64,000 nt of DNA from an uncultured Clostridia bacterium (lineage in GTDB: Bacteria; Bacillota; Clostridia; Oscillospirales; CAG-382), in assembly GCA_947628695.1 (NCBI GenBank), contig CANRAV010000003.1:1-64000 (forward strand). The letters run 5' to 3'. Of the stretch, positions 24,616-32,860 are shown in pieces. Each line of letters begins with the position of its first letter. Position 1 is the first letter of the stretch. The notes beneath the pieces were generated by a model, which saw only the letters and a list, made by a program, of their open reading frames with translations, did not search any database and had not been told where the DNA came from. The position numbers and the translations under genes were made by a program.

Positions 24616-26707
24616 GATAAAGGTTGCGGAAAGCGCGGGCTTTTGCTTCGGCGTTGACCGTGCGGCGAAGCTTATAGAGGCGGAGGCGGCGGAGAGAAGC
24701 CCCGTTTACACTATAGGCGAGCTGATACACAACAAGGATTATGTAAGGTACCTTGAGGGGAAGGGCGTTCACGCCGCCACGCTTGACGAGGTGCTTGCGA
24801 TGCCCGCGGGCACGCGCGTTATAATACGCACCCACGGCATACCGAAGGAGGACAGGGAGGCGCTCGTAAACGCCGGGCTTTCGGTGCTTGACGCGACCTG
24901 CCCCTTTGTGAAGAAGATACACGAGACGGCGGACGTACACACCGCAGACGGGGAGACGCTTTTTATAATGGGCGACGAGAAGCACCCGGAGGTGCTGGGC
25001 ATACGCTCCTACGCACACGGCAGGACCTGCGTCTTCTCCTCGGCAGAGTCGCTTAAAAGCTTCCTTCTGAATTTAAGCGATGACGAGAAGTCGTTTTTTG
25101 AAAGAAAACCGCCGGTTTTGGCGTCTCAAACAACTTTTTCTCTTACGGAATGGAAAAATAGTCAAATTTTTTTTAAAAAACTATATACAAACGCAAAAAT
25201 TTTTGATACAATATGCAGTGTGACTGAGAGAAGGCAGAAGGAGGCGGCGAAGCTTTCCGCAAACTCCGACCTTGTCCTCGTCGTAGGCGGGAAGAACAGC
25301 TCCAACACGCGCAAGCTTGCGGAGACTGCCGCGGTGAACTGCACCGCCCTGCACATAGAGTCTGCGGCTGATTTGCCTGCGGCTCTCGCGGGGGTAGACG
25401 TACCCTCGCTTAAAAAAATCGCTATAACTGCCGGGGCTTCGACCCCGTTCAGTATAATTCAGGAGGTAACACAACAAATGGCAGACATCATCAAAAACAG
25501 CGCTGAAGAAGCCGGCGAGCTTTCCTTTGAGGAGATGCTTGACCAAAACTTCAAAACTTTACATACAGGAGAAAGGGTATGCGGCGTTATATCGTCCGTA
25601 ACTCCCGCCGAAATTCACGTTGATCTCGGGACGAAGCATACCGGCATTCTCCCGTATGACGAAATCACCGACGAGGGCGGACTGGACCTTAGCGAGATGT
25701 TCAAGGTCGGCGACCAGATAGAGGTCGTTCCGATCAAGTTCAACGACGCAGAGGGTACGGTTATGCTCTCCAAGAAGCGCCTTGACTCTTCCGCTAACTG
25801 GGGCAAGATAGTGGAAGCAGAGGGCGAGCATGCCGTTCTCACCGGCGTGGTTAAGGAAATCGTAAAGGGCGGTGTTGTGGTTTCCTGCAACAACGTAAGG
25901 GTGTTCATACCCGCATCCCAGACCGGCATACCGAGGGATGAACCGCTTGATCCCCTCAAGGGCAAGAAGGTTTCCTTTAAGGTTATCGAGATAAACGAGC
26001 AGCGCAAGCGTGCGGTCGGCTCCATAAGGCTTGCCGAGAGGAGCGAGCGCAAGAAGGCTATAGAAGAGTTCTTTGCAACTGCCGAGGTAGGGCAGAAGTT
26101 TACCGGTACGGTTCGTTCGCTTACCTCCTACGGCGCGTTTATCAACCTCGGCCCTGTTGACGGTATGGCGCATATTACCGAGCTTTCCTGGGGCAGGCTT
26201 AAGCCCCCGGCAGAGATTCTCAAGGTCGGCGACAAGATTGACGTTTACATCAAGGCGATAAATCCCGAGAAGAGGCGCATCTCCCTCGGCTACAAGACGG
26301 AGGAGAACAACCCCTGGAACATCTTCATGGCCAACTACAAAGAGGGCGACGACATAAAGGTAAAGGTTGTAAGCCTTATGCCCTTCGGCGCTTTTGCGGA
26401 GATACTTCCCGGTGTTGACGGTCTTATCCACAATTCGCAGCTTGCGGCGAAGCCCGTTTCTTCCCCTGCTTCCGTTGTTGCGGTTGGCGACGAGGTAGAG
26501 GTTAAGATAATTGCCATAGACGAGGAGAGGAAGAGAATAAGCCTTTCCAGGCGCGCTCTCCTTTCCGCAGAGGAGCTTGGCGAGGGCTTTGAGATTGTGG
26601 AAGAAGCTTCCGTCGGCGCTAAGGAAGAACCCGCAGCGGAAGAGGCAGCACCTGCCGAGGAAGCAGCAGCTCCCGCAGAGGAAGCAAAGTCCGAAGACGC
26701 GGAATAA
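24608..26707 (+). CDS. ispH: IspH-ribosomal protein S1 fusion
   Basis: 699 residues. Residues 1-285 are 4-hydroxy-3-methylbut-2-enyl diphosphate reductase, the last step of the MEP isoprenoid pathway, with cluster cysteines in GFCFGV, DATCPFV and TICSVTERRQ. Residues about 320-660 hold four S1 RNA-binding domains (HVDLGTKHTGILP, GGVVVSCNNVRVFIP, SYGAFINLGPVDGMAHITELSW, PFGAFAEILPGVDGLIHNSQL). The tail is Ala/Glu-rich. The fusion is known from many Clostridia. The ATG overlaps plsC by 8 bp. A strong internal ribosome site with an in-frame ATG lies between the two halves. Confidence 0.93.
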   Translation: MAEIKVAESAGFCFGVDRAAKLIEAEAAERSPVYTIGELIHNKDYVRYLEGKGVHAATLDEVLAMPAGTRVIIRTHGIPKEDREALVNAGLSVLDATCPFVKKIHETADVHTADGETLFIMGDEKHPEVLGIRSYAHGRTCVFSSAESLKSFLLNLSDDEKSFFERKPPVLASQTTFSLTEWKNSQIFFKKLYTNAKIFDTICSVTERRQKEAAKLSANSDLVLVVGGKNSSNTRKLAETAAVNCTALHIESAADLPAALAGVDVPSLKKIAITAGASTPFSIIQEVTQQMADIIKNSAEEAGELSFEEMLDQNFKTLHTGERVCGVISSVTPAEIHVDLGTKHTGILPYDEITDEGGLDLSEMFKVGDQIEVVPIKFNDAEGTVMLSKKRLDSSANWGKIVEAEGEHAVLTGVVKEIVKGGVVVSCNNVRVFIPASQTGIPRDEPLDPLKGKKVSFKVIEINEQRKRAVGSIRLAERSERKKAIEEFFATAEVGQKFTGTVRSLTSYGAFINLGPVDGMAHITELSWGRLKPPAEILKVGDKIDVYIKAINPEKRRISLGYKTEENNPWNIFMANYKEGDDIKVKVVSLMPFGAFAEILPGVDGLIHNSQLAAKPVSSPASVVAVGDEVEVKIIAIDEERKRISLSRRALLSAEELGEGFEIVEEASVGAKEEPAAEEAAPAEEAAAPAEEAKSEDAE
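25461..25480 (+). promoter_or_regulatory. internal Shine-Dalgarno and in-frame ATG for a separate S1 protein
   Basis: AGGAGG at 25461-25466 and ATG at 25478-25480, codon 291 of the fusion (MADIIKNSAEEAGELS), exactly at the domain junction. The spacing of 11 nt is slightly long. Also, the preceding 25130-25215 is markedly AT-rich for this operon. Confidence 0.5.
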
Positions 26708-26723
26708 TTTAAAGAAGGATATG

Positions 26724-26763
26724 GGCGCCGTTTCCGTCAAAGAAGCGGCGCCGTATTTGTTTT
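26724..26763 (+). terminator. terminator or attenuator after ispH-rpsA
   Basis: GGCGCCG (26724-26730) pairs with CGGCGCC (26746-26752), followed by GTATTTGTTTT. The next gene's ATG follows at once, so it may attenuate rather than end transcription. Confidence 0.55.
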
Positions 26764-28119
26764 ATGCGTTACATAGACGAATACTTAAAAGGCGTAAGAA
26801 GCTACCCCTTCCACATGCCCGGCCACAAGCGCAACGCTGCCCTCTTCCCCGGCCTTCCGACGGAGGGCGACATAACGGAGATAGAGGGCGCGGACGACCT
26901 GCACTTTGCTTCCGGGATAATAAAGGCCTCTATGGAAAGGGCCGCGGAGCTTTGGGGCGCAAAGCGCTCTTACTTTTTGGTGAACGGAAGCACCTGCGGC
27001 ATCCTTGCGGGCGTCACCGCACTTGCAAAGCGCGGCGACAAGGTGCTTTGCGCCCGCAACTGCCACCGCAGCGTCTTCCACGCGCTGGAGATAGGCGGGC
27101 TTGTGCCGGTGTTTGTCGCTCCGGAGACGGAGGACGGGCTTTGCTTTTGCGGCTCCGTCACCCCAAAGGCAGTGGCAGATGTGCTTAGCGCAAACGCCGA
27201 CGTGCGGCTCTTTGTGCTTACAAGCCCCACTTACGAGGGCGTTATATCGGACATAAGAGGCATTGCCGAGGTCTGCCGCAGGCACGGCGTGCCGCTTCTT
27301 GTAGACGAAGCGCACGGTGCGCACCTTGACCTGTCGCCGCACTTCACAGGCGGCGCGGTTGCCGCAGGGGCGGATGCGGTCGTCCAAAGCCTGCACAAGA
27401 CCCTTCCCGCCCTTACGCAGACGGCCATCCTGCACGTGTGCAGCGACCGGGTGGACATACCGCGGCTGGAGCACCGCCTTCGCATTTTCGAGACCAGCAG
27501 CCCTTCCTATATACTTATGCGCTCTGCGGAGTACGCCGTGGAAGCGGCGTCGGACAGCGCGATGTTCGACAGATGGTCGGCGCTGCTGACGGGGTTTGAA
27601 GACGCTGTATCGGGGCTTAAAAACATACGCCTTGCCGAAAAGGGCGGTGCGGTTTACGACCTTGACCGCACAAAGCTTGTCTTCACCGGCGTAAACGGCA
27701 CTGCGCTGCAGCGATTTCTGCGCACGCGCGGGATAGAGGCGGAGGCTGCGGACAGCGCCCGCCTTACGGCGATGACCGGCCCGGGCGACACAAAGGAGGG
27801 CTTCGACCTGCTTGCAGCGGCGCTTGCGGAGGCGGACGCGCTGCTTCCGCCCTGCGCGGACGGTCACTTCCCCGCCTACCCCCTGCCGGAGCAGGCCTGC
27901 GGGATAGAGGAAGCGCTTGACGCACCTGCAGAGGCCGTGCCCGTGCCCGACTGTGCCGGCAGAATCGCGGCGGAGTACGTCTGGGCGTATCCGCCCGGCA
28001 TACCCGTGCTTATCCCCGGCGAGCGTATCCCGCCCGCCTTTGCCGAAGGGCGCGCGGATTACCGAAGCGACAGCCGGCTTCTTCCCCGCTTTATGAAGGT
28101 TATTTGCAAAAACTATTGA
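26764..28119 (+). CDS. Orn/Lys/Arg decarboxylase-family PLP enzyme
   Basis: 451 residues of the fold-type I decarboxylase family. PFHMPGHKRN at the N-terminus, LVNGSTCGILAGV, the pyridine-ring Asp in LVDEAHGAHL, the PLP-lysine motif VQSLHKTLPALTQTA, and the C-terminal domain ending YPPGIPVLIPGE. Such enzymes make polyamines (cadaverine, agmatine or putrescine); the substrate cannot be decided. It lacks the N-terminal wing domain of the large inducible enzymes. No Shine-Dalgarno is visible before the only usable ATG, and a hairpin abuts it. Confidence 0.85.
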   Translation: MRYIDEYLKGVRSYPFHMPGHKRNAALFPGLPTEGDITEIEGADDLHFASGIIKASMERAAELWGAKRSYFLVNGSTCGILAGVTALAKRGDKVLCARNCHRSVFHALEIGGLVPVFVAPETEDGLCFCGSVTPKAVADVLSANADVRLFVLTSPTYEGVISDIRGIAEVCRRHGVPLLVDEAHGAHLDLSPHFTGGAVAAGADAVVQSLHKTLPALTQTAILHVCSDRVDIPRLEHRLRIFETSSPSYILMRSAEYAVEAASDSAMFDRWSALLTGFEDAVSGLKNIRLAEKGGAVYDLDRTKLVFTGVNGTALQRFLRTRGIEAEAADSARLTAMTGPGDTKEGFDLLAAALAEADALLPPCADGHFPAYPLPEQACGIEEALDAPAEAVPVPDCAGRIAAEYVWAYPPGIPVLIPGERIPPAFAEGRADYRSDSRLLPRFMKVICKNY

Positions 28120-28144
28120 CACGGCGGCGCGTTTGTTGTATACT
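28116..28144 (+). promoter_or_regulatory. promoter of the SCIFF operon
   Basis: TTGACA 28116-28121 (overlapping the decarboxylase stop), 17-bp spacer, TATACT 28139-28144. Confidence 0.8.
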
Positions 28145-28182
28145 GTTTTCAAGGATACAGTCAATAAAGGAGTAGATTTGCG

Positions 28183-28329
28183 ATGAAAAAGATAATAACG
28201 GTTGAGACCCGCGACCTTAACGAATCCGCCAAGAACGGCGGCTGTGGCGAATGCCAGACCTCTTGCCAGTCCGCCTGCAAGACCTCTTGCGGCGTGGCAA
28301 ACCAGAACTGCAAAAAGCAGGGCAAATAA
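28183..28329 (+). CDS. scfA: SCIFF ranthipeptide precursor
   Basis: A 48-residue peptide, MKKIITVETRDLNESAKNGG then six cysteines (positions 21, 24, 28, 32, 36, 43) in CGEC...CQSAC...CGVANQNC. This is the six-cysteines-in-forty-five pattern near-universal in Clostridia. The cysteines are linked by the partner radical-SAM enzyme through thioether bonds to side-chain carbons of nearby residues. Biological role unknown. AAAGGAG precedes the ATG. The maturase follows after a short terminator. Confidence 0.95.
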   Translation: MKKIITVETRDLNESAKNGGCGECQTSCQSACKTSCGVANQNCKKQGK

Positions 28330-28343
28330 CAAAAAGGGGAAAA

Positions 28344-28372
28344 GGGGCTGCCTTTGCGGCAGTCCCTTTTTT
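28344..28372 (+). terminator. intercistronic terminator between scfA and scfB
   Basis: GGGGCTGCC (28344-28352) pairs with GGCAGTCCC, followed by TTTTTT. It would reduce maturase transcription relative to the precursor. Confidence 0.7.
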
Positions 28373-28381
28373 GCAGGAATT

Positions 28382-29758
28382 ATGATACACGCATACAAAC
28401 AAAACGGCTTCAACATAGTGCTTGACGTGTTCAGCGGCTCTGTTCACATCGTAGACGAAGCGACGTTTGACGTTATAAATATGTACGAAGGCTCGGATAA
28501 AGAGACGGTAAAGGCGGAGATGCTTAAAAAATACGCCGCCGACCCGTCCGTTACGGAGGAGGCGCTTGACGAGTGCTTTGCGGACATAGAGGAGCTTAAA
28601 AGAGCCGGCAAGCTCTTCTCTGAGGACACGTTCGCATCCATTGCGAAGAACTACCGCCGCTCGCGCTTTGACATAAAGGCGCTTTGCCTGCACGTTGCGC
28701 ACACCTGCAACCTCAACTGCGAGTACTGCTTCGCCGGTCAGGGCAAATACAAGGGCGAACGCGCCGTAATGAGCCTTGAGACCGGCAAGCGCGCGCTTGA
28801 CTTCCTGATCGAAAACAGCGGAAACCACGTCAACCTTGACGTTGACTTCTTCGGCGGAGAGCCGCTTATGAACTGGGACGTGGTCAAGGCGCTTGTCGCC
28901 TACGGGCGCGAGCAGGAGAAGGTGCACGGGAAGAACATCCGCTTCACGCTGACTACAAACGGCGTTCTGCTTGACGACGAGGTGACGGACTTCTGCAACA
29001 AGGAGATGCACAACGTCGTTCTCAGCCTTGACGGACGTAAGGAGGTCAACGACCGCTTCCGCAGGGACTACGCCGGAAGGGGCAGCTACGACGCGATAGT
29101 CCCCAACTTCAAGCGCTTTGCGGAAAAGCGCGGAGACAAGGAGTACTACGTGCGCGGTACCTACACGCACTACAACACCGACTTTGTAAACGACATACTG
29201 CACATGGCCGACCTCGGGTTCCGCAAGCTAAGCATAGAGCCGGTCGTGACCGCACCCGGCGACAAAAGCGCGCTTACGGAGGAGGACAAGCCCGTCCTTC
29301 TGCGCCAGTACGAGCTGCTTGCCGACGAGATGATAAAGCGGAACCGTGAAGGAAATGGCTTTACCTTCTACCATTACATGATAAACCTCACCGGTGGGCC
29401 CTGCATTTACAAGCGCGTCGCAGGCTGCGGCAGCGGGACGGAATACCTCGCCGTCACCCCCACGGGCGAGCTTTTCCCCTGCCACCGCTTCGTCGGCGAG
29501 CCGCGGTTCAGCATGGGCAACATTTGGGACGGCGTCACCAACACCGCGCTGCGCGACCGCTTCGCCGCCTGCAACGCCTACACGCGCAAGGACTGCGAGG
29601 GCTGCTGGGCAAAGCTTTACTGCTCCGGCGGCTGCGCCGCAAACGCCTACTACGCCACCGGCGACATCGCCGGCGTCTACTCCTACGGCTGCGACCTCTT
29701 TAAAAAGCGCATCGAGTGCGCTATCGCCGTCAAGCTTGCAGAGCTCTACGGCGATTGA
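28382..29758 (+). CDS. scfB: SCIFF peptide maturase, radical SAM/SPASM
   Basis: 458 residues. An N-terminal precursor-recognition region (RRE-like, about 1-85) precedes the radical-SAM core with CNLNCEYC ligating the SAM cluster and DFFGGEPLMNW. The SPASM domain has its auxiliary-cluster cysteines in CGSGTEYLAVTPTGELFPC, CEGCWAKLYCSGGC and YGCDLF. It installs thioether crosslinks on the SCIFF peptide. An earlier in-frame start lies inside scfA and is rejected; this ATG has GCAGGAAT upstream. Two tandem terminators follow. Confidence 0.95.
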   Translation: MIHAYKQNGFNIVLDVFSGSVHIVDEATFDVINMYEGSDKETVKAEMLKKYAADPSVTEEALDECFADIEELKRAGKLFSEDTFASIAKNYRRSRFDIKALCLHVAHTCNLNCEYCFAGQGKYKGERAVMSLETGKRALDFLIENSGNHVNLDVDFFGGEPLMNWDVVKALVAYGREQEKVHGKNIRFTLTTNGVLLDDEVTDFCNKEMHNVVLSLDGRKEVNDRFRRDYAGRGSYDAIVPNFKRFAEKRGDKEYYVRGTYTHYNTDFVNDILHMADLGFRKLSIEPVVTAPGDKSALTEEDKPVLLRQYELLADEMIKRNREGNGFTFYHYMINLTGGPCIYKRVAGCGSGTEYLAVTPTGELFPCHRFVGEPRFSMGNIWDGVTNTALRDRFAACNAYTRKDCEGCWAKLYCSGGCAANAYYATGDIAGVYSYGCDLFKKRIECAIAVKLAELYGD

Positions 29759-29785
29759 TCGGCTTTTGTTTTGTTTTTTATTTGT

Positions 29786-30012
29786 GGACGGGCTCCTCGC
29801 CCGTCCCCGCTTTTTGATTTTGTTTTTATTTTTTATGGACGGGCTTCGCGCCCGTCCGGTTTTTTTATGAAGGGACTCGGTCCCTTCATGGCTCTCTAAT
29901 TATGGTTTAACAAATAATATAGTCTCTTTTTTTCCAAAGGGCGAAGCCCTTTGAATCCCGAGCTGGCAACGCAAGTCACGTCGTGGCGATGTAAAGGCTT
30001 GTCACACGTATG
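29786..30012 (+). repeat. module-1 hairpin repeat, copy D1 with double terminator
   Basis: Two GGACGGGC...GCCCGTCC terminators (29786-29806 and 29837-29857) precede GAAGGGAC-TCG-GTCCCTTC, a divergent CCAAAGGGC-GAA-GCCCTTTG, TGGCAACGCAAG and CACACGTATG (30003-30012). Confidence 0.8.
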
Positions 30013-30065
30013 GAACGCTTCTGCACTTATTTTTTTTGCAAGTCTGCGCCCGTCTGGTTTTTTAT

Positions 30066-30209
30066 GAAGGGGCTCGGTCCCTTCACGGCTGTTTTGCGGT
30101 AGGTTTATAGAAAAACATAGCTTTTTGGCCCAAAGGGCACAGCCCTTTGGAAACCCAATTTGGCAACGCAGGCTGCGTCGAAGCAATGCAAAGGCTTGTC
30201 ACACGTATG
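30066..30209 (+). repeat. module-1 hairpin repeat, copy D2
   Basis: GAAGGGGC-TCG-GTCCCTTC, CCAAAGGGC-ACA-GCCCTTTGG, TGGCAACGCAGG and CACACGTATG (30200-30209), in tandem with D1. Confidence 0.8.
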
Positions 30210-30224
30210 GAGCCTTTCATCTAT

Positions 30225-30533
30225 TGTACCGCGCTGAACTTCCCACCCACGCGAGCGAAGCGAGCATACAATCAATACCGAAAAATCCGGCGACAGGTGC
30301 GCCGGATTTTTCTCCTTGGATTCCCGCGAGTGCCTACCTCCCGCCCCCGTGGGGTGGGGGTAGGCGCGAGACGCGAGTGAACGGGAATCTATAATAACAG
30401 AAGGCTGTTGAGAAAGCCGCGCTTTCTCAACAGCCAACCTATTAGTCCTAATGGGGTCCCCGAAAAGCCGTAAGGCTTTTTGGGGAAAGTTAATGGGGGT
30501 ACCCCCGAAAATCGTCAGATTTTTGGGGGATAA
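30225..30533. repeat. module-2 multi-hairpin repeat, copy 2
   Basis: Same hairpin order as copy 1 but with swapped stems: AAAAATCCGGC/GCCGGATTTTT, GGCTGTTGAGAAAGC/GCTTTCTCAACAGCC, then CCCCGAAAAGCC/GGCTTTTTGGGG, GGGGGTACCCCC and CCCCCGAAAATC/GATTTTTGGGGG. It ends next to the stop codon of the spoVT 3' half, acting as its terminator side. D1, D2 and this copy fill the 777 bp between scfB and spoVT. Confidence 0.8.
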
Positions 30534-30535
30534 AA

Positions 30536-32710
30536 TCAAACCTCCATCTGTGTGGAAAGGAACATAGCGCCGGTGGAGATAAGCTTCTTCTCGGCGTCGT
30601 TGGGACTTTCGCCCTTCTGCTTCTGCAGCGACATCACCGCGCCTATCACGTTGCCCTCGGCAACTATCGGCGACATATAGGACACAAGCTCCGGTCGATC
30701 CTCGGTCACCTCAAGCTCTGCGCCTGCGCCTTGCTCGCAGCTGTAGCTTTGGCGGCGTTCTATCGCCTCGAAAAGCGGTTGGCTTATGGGTTTTTCAAGC
30801 AGATCCTTCTTCGGCACGCCCGCAACGGCCACTATCGTGTCGTTGTCGCATATCGCAACCGGAATGCCGCTGCTTTTGTTTATCGCCTCCGCAAACTGGT
30901 TGGTGAACATCCCCACCTCGCCTATGGGCGAGTACTTCTTGAATATCACTTCCCCGTCCTTGTCCGTGAATATCTCAAGCGGCTCGCCGCTGCTGATAAC
31001 ATTGACGCCATAGACCTTGTCCGGACGGTGTGCGCTCGTCTGGACTGCGCGGGTCTGTACGATACCTATGACGCCCGAATTAAAATTTGCGGCTTCCTCC
31101 TCGTTTTCTTCGGGCAGCGCGCCGCTTTGCAGGATACATTCTATATCGGGTTTCAGCTTGATGTGAATGTGATCTTCATAAACGTAAATGCGCTCCACCA
31201 GCAATTCCAAGTCGCGCTTATCGAGACGGTCGTGTTCGAGGATCTCGTCGAAGATCCCCAGCGCGGTGGATGCGATGCGGTTGACGCGGATGATCGTGTT
31301 GCGCTTGTCGGCGGTGAGGGCGATTTGATTTTCCAGCCCTGCCGCCCGCAGTCGGCACTCGTCGATCAACTCACCGTAGGTTTCTTCGATCTGCGCCTCT
31401 TCTTCCGGCTTTCGCATCACCTCGCGGGTCTTTTGCCGGATAAGGACTTTCAGCTCCTCCTTTGCATCGGCAAGCTGCCGTTCCAAAATGGAAATCGTTT
31501 CCCGGTTCTGTTTTTCGGCACAGGACTCGTCGGCAATTTGCTTTTCCAGCTTTTGGATCATCTCTGCCGAGCCGTCCCGCACCTTGCGGAGGTATTCTTT
31601 GAGCACCTCATCCAGCACGTCTACCCGAATGTGGTGGCTGGTGCAGCCCTTCAGCCCCCGCCTGTGATACGTGCCGCAGCGGTAGGCTTCCTTTAAGTCC
31701 TTGCGGCTCATGGGGAACATGGGACTGCCGCAGTCGCCGCACTCCATCAGCCCCGAATAGACGTTGTCGTATTTGCGCACGCCGCGATAATTGCCGGTAG
31801 AGCGGACTTTCAGCGCCTGTTTGGTGACGGCGAAGGTCTTATAGTCCACGATTGCCTCGTGGTGGTTTTCAAAAACGATATGCTCGTCCTGCTCCCGTTT
31901 CACGTCGCCGCCGTTGATTTTTTTGCGGGTGTATTTGCCCTGCCGCAGGGTGCCGATGTAAAAATCGTTCTGCAAAATGCCCTGCACCGTGGCGATGCTC
32001 CATTCCGCCCTCGCCTTGATTTTGCAGTCCTCGCCCCGGGCTTCCTTTCGCGTGCGCTCGTTCATGCGGGGCGTGGGAATGTGCTTGTCGGTCAAATGCT
32101 CCGCGATCCGCTTGTAGCCCAAGCCTTCGTTATACAGCGAAAAAATCTCCCGCACCACCTCCGCCTCGGTGGGTTCCGGCTCAAAGGTCATGGTTTTGGA
32201 GTTGGTAATTACGTAGCCGTAGGGCACGGCGCAGATCCATTTTCCGTCCTCCTGCCGACGCTTGATGACCGAGCGCACCTTCTTGGACGCGTCGGTCACC
32301 GGCATTTCGTTGACGAGAAAACGGAACTGGATCGCCGTCCAGTCGTCGTAGGTGGGATAGTCGATGCTGTCGCCGATGGAGATGATCCGCAGCCCCGCGT
32401 CCCGCAGATCCTCCAGCTCCACCAGCCCCCGACTGTTGCGGCGGGAAAAACGGGAAAAGTCCTTGATGACAAGGACGTCGTATCCGTGATTCATCAGCAT
32501 CGGCCGCATGGCCTGATACCCCTCCCGCTGCTCGAAGGTATATCCCGACCGGTCGCGATCCTCGTAAAAGGTCAGATTCGATCCGGGAAAGGCGCGGGAT
32601 ACATAGTCCTTTATAATGGATTTTTGGTTTTCAATCGAGGTGTTGTCGCGGTCGAGCTCCTCGTCCACCGAAATGCGGCAATATCCCGCGATTTGAAATG
32701 GTTCGCTCAT
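30536..32710 (-). CDS. large serine recombinase fused in frame to the SpoVT C-terminal GAF domain
   Basis: 724 residues. Residues 1-575 are a large serine recombinase: YCRIS with catalytic Ser14, the DFSRFSR helix, a Recombinase domain (about 160-290), a zinc ribbon (CGDCG...CGTYH...GC near 320-352) and a coiled coil. From about residue 576 (PLEIFTDKDGEVIFKKYSPIGE to the end, STQMEV) the protein is the C-terminal part of SpoVT, with its YSPIGE segment and GAF fold (AICDNDTIVAVAGVPKK). The join coincides with the predicted attachment site. The ATG follows GGAGATAACGCC. In the excised circle the same gene would end with the 28-residue tail now attached to SpoVT at 46.0 kb. Identification of both parts is confident; activity of the chimera is unknown. 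Confidence 0.93.
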   Translation of the reverse strand: MSEPFQIAGYCRISVDEELDRDNTSIENQKSIIKDYVSRAFPGSNLTFYEDRDRSGYTFEQREGYQAMRPMLMNHGYDVLVIKDFSRFSRRNSRGLVELEDLRDAGLRIISIGDSIDYPTYDDWTAIQFRFLVNEMPVTDASKKVRSVIKRRQEDGKWICAVPYGYVITNSKTMTFEPEPTEAEVVREIFSLYNEGLGYKRIAEHLTDKHIPTPRMNERTRKEARGEDCKIKARAEWSIATVQGILQNDFYIGTLRQGKYTRKKINGGDVKREQDEHIVFENHHEAIVDYKTFAVTKQALKVRSTGNYRGVRKYDNVYSGLMECGDCGSPMFPMSRKDLKEAYRCGTYHRRGLKGCTSHHIRVDVLDEVLKEYLRKVRDGSAEMIQKLEKQIADESCAEKQNRETISILERQLADAKEELKVLIRQKTREVMRKPEEEAQIEETYGELIDECRLRAAGLENQIALTADKRNTIIRVNRIASTALGIFDEILEHDRLDKRDLELLVERIYVYEDHIHIKLKPDIECILQSGALPEENEEEAANFNSGVIGIVQTRAVQTSAHRPDKVYGVNVISSGEPLEIFTDKDGEVIFKKYSPIGEVGMFTNQFAEAINKSSGIPVAICDNDTIVAVAGVPKKDLLEKPISQPLFEAIERRQSYSCEQGAGAELEVTEDRPELVSYMSPIVAEGNVIGAVMSLQKQKGESPNDAEKKLISTGAMFLSTQMEV
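30980..31009 (-). other. attachment site at the recombinase end
   Basis: Core CGGCTCGCC at 30980-30988 (minus strand GGCGAGCCG) with predicted crossover dinucleotide at 30984-30985. The element-side arm 30986-31009 is the imperfect inverted copy of the arm at 45995-46018 (about 18 of 24 positions agree). Confidence 0.75.
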
Positions 32711-32752
32711 GGCGTTATCTCCTTTGCCATGTATTTTTTACTCTATTCATCA

Positions 32753-32817
32753 ACAATGTTTCTTTAATATTGCTTGCATCGATAACATTGTATCATAAAT
32801 TTCTCGAAAAAGCAAGA
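32753..32817 (-). promoter_or_regulatory. recombinase promoter with inverted-repeat operator
   Basis: Minus-strand TTGCTT (32817-32812), 17-bp spacer, TACAAT (32794-32789). ACAATGTT (32753-32760) and AACATTGT (32786-32793) form an inverted repeat overlapping the -10 box. The same AACATTGTT-like core occurs in the operator at 34.1 kb. Confidence 0.55.
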
Positions 32818-32860
32818 GCCGAAGTGTGACTTTTATGTAACGGATGCGCACGGCATCCGC

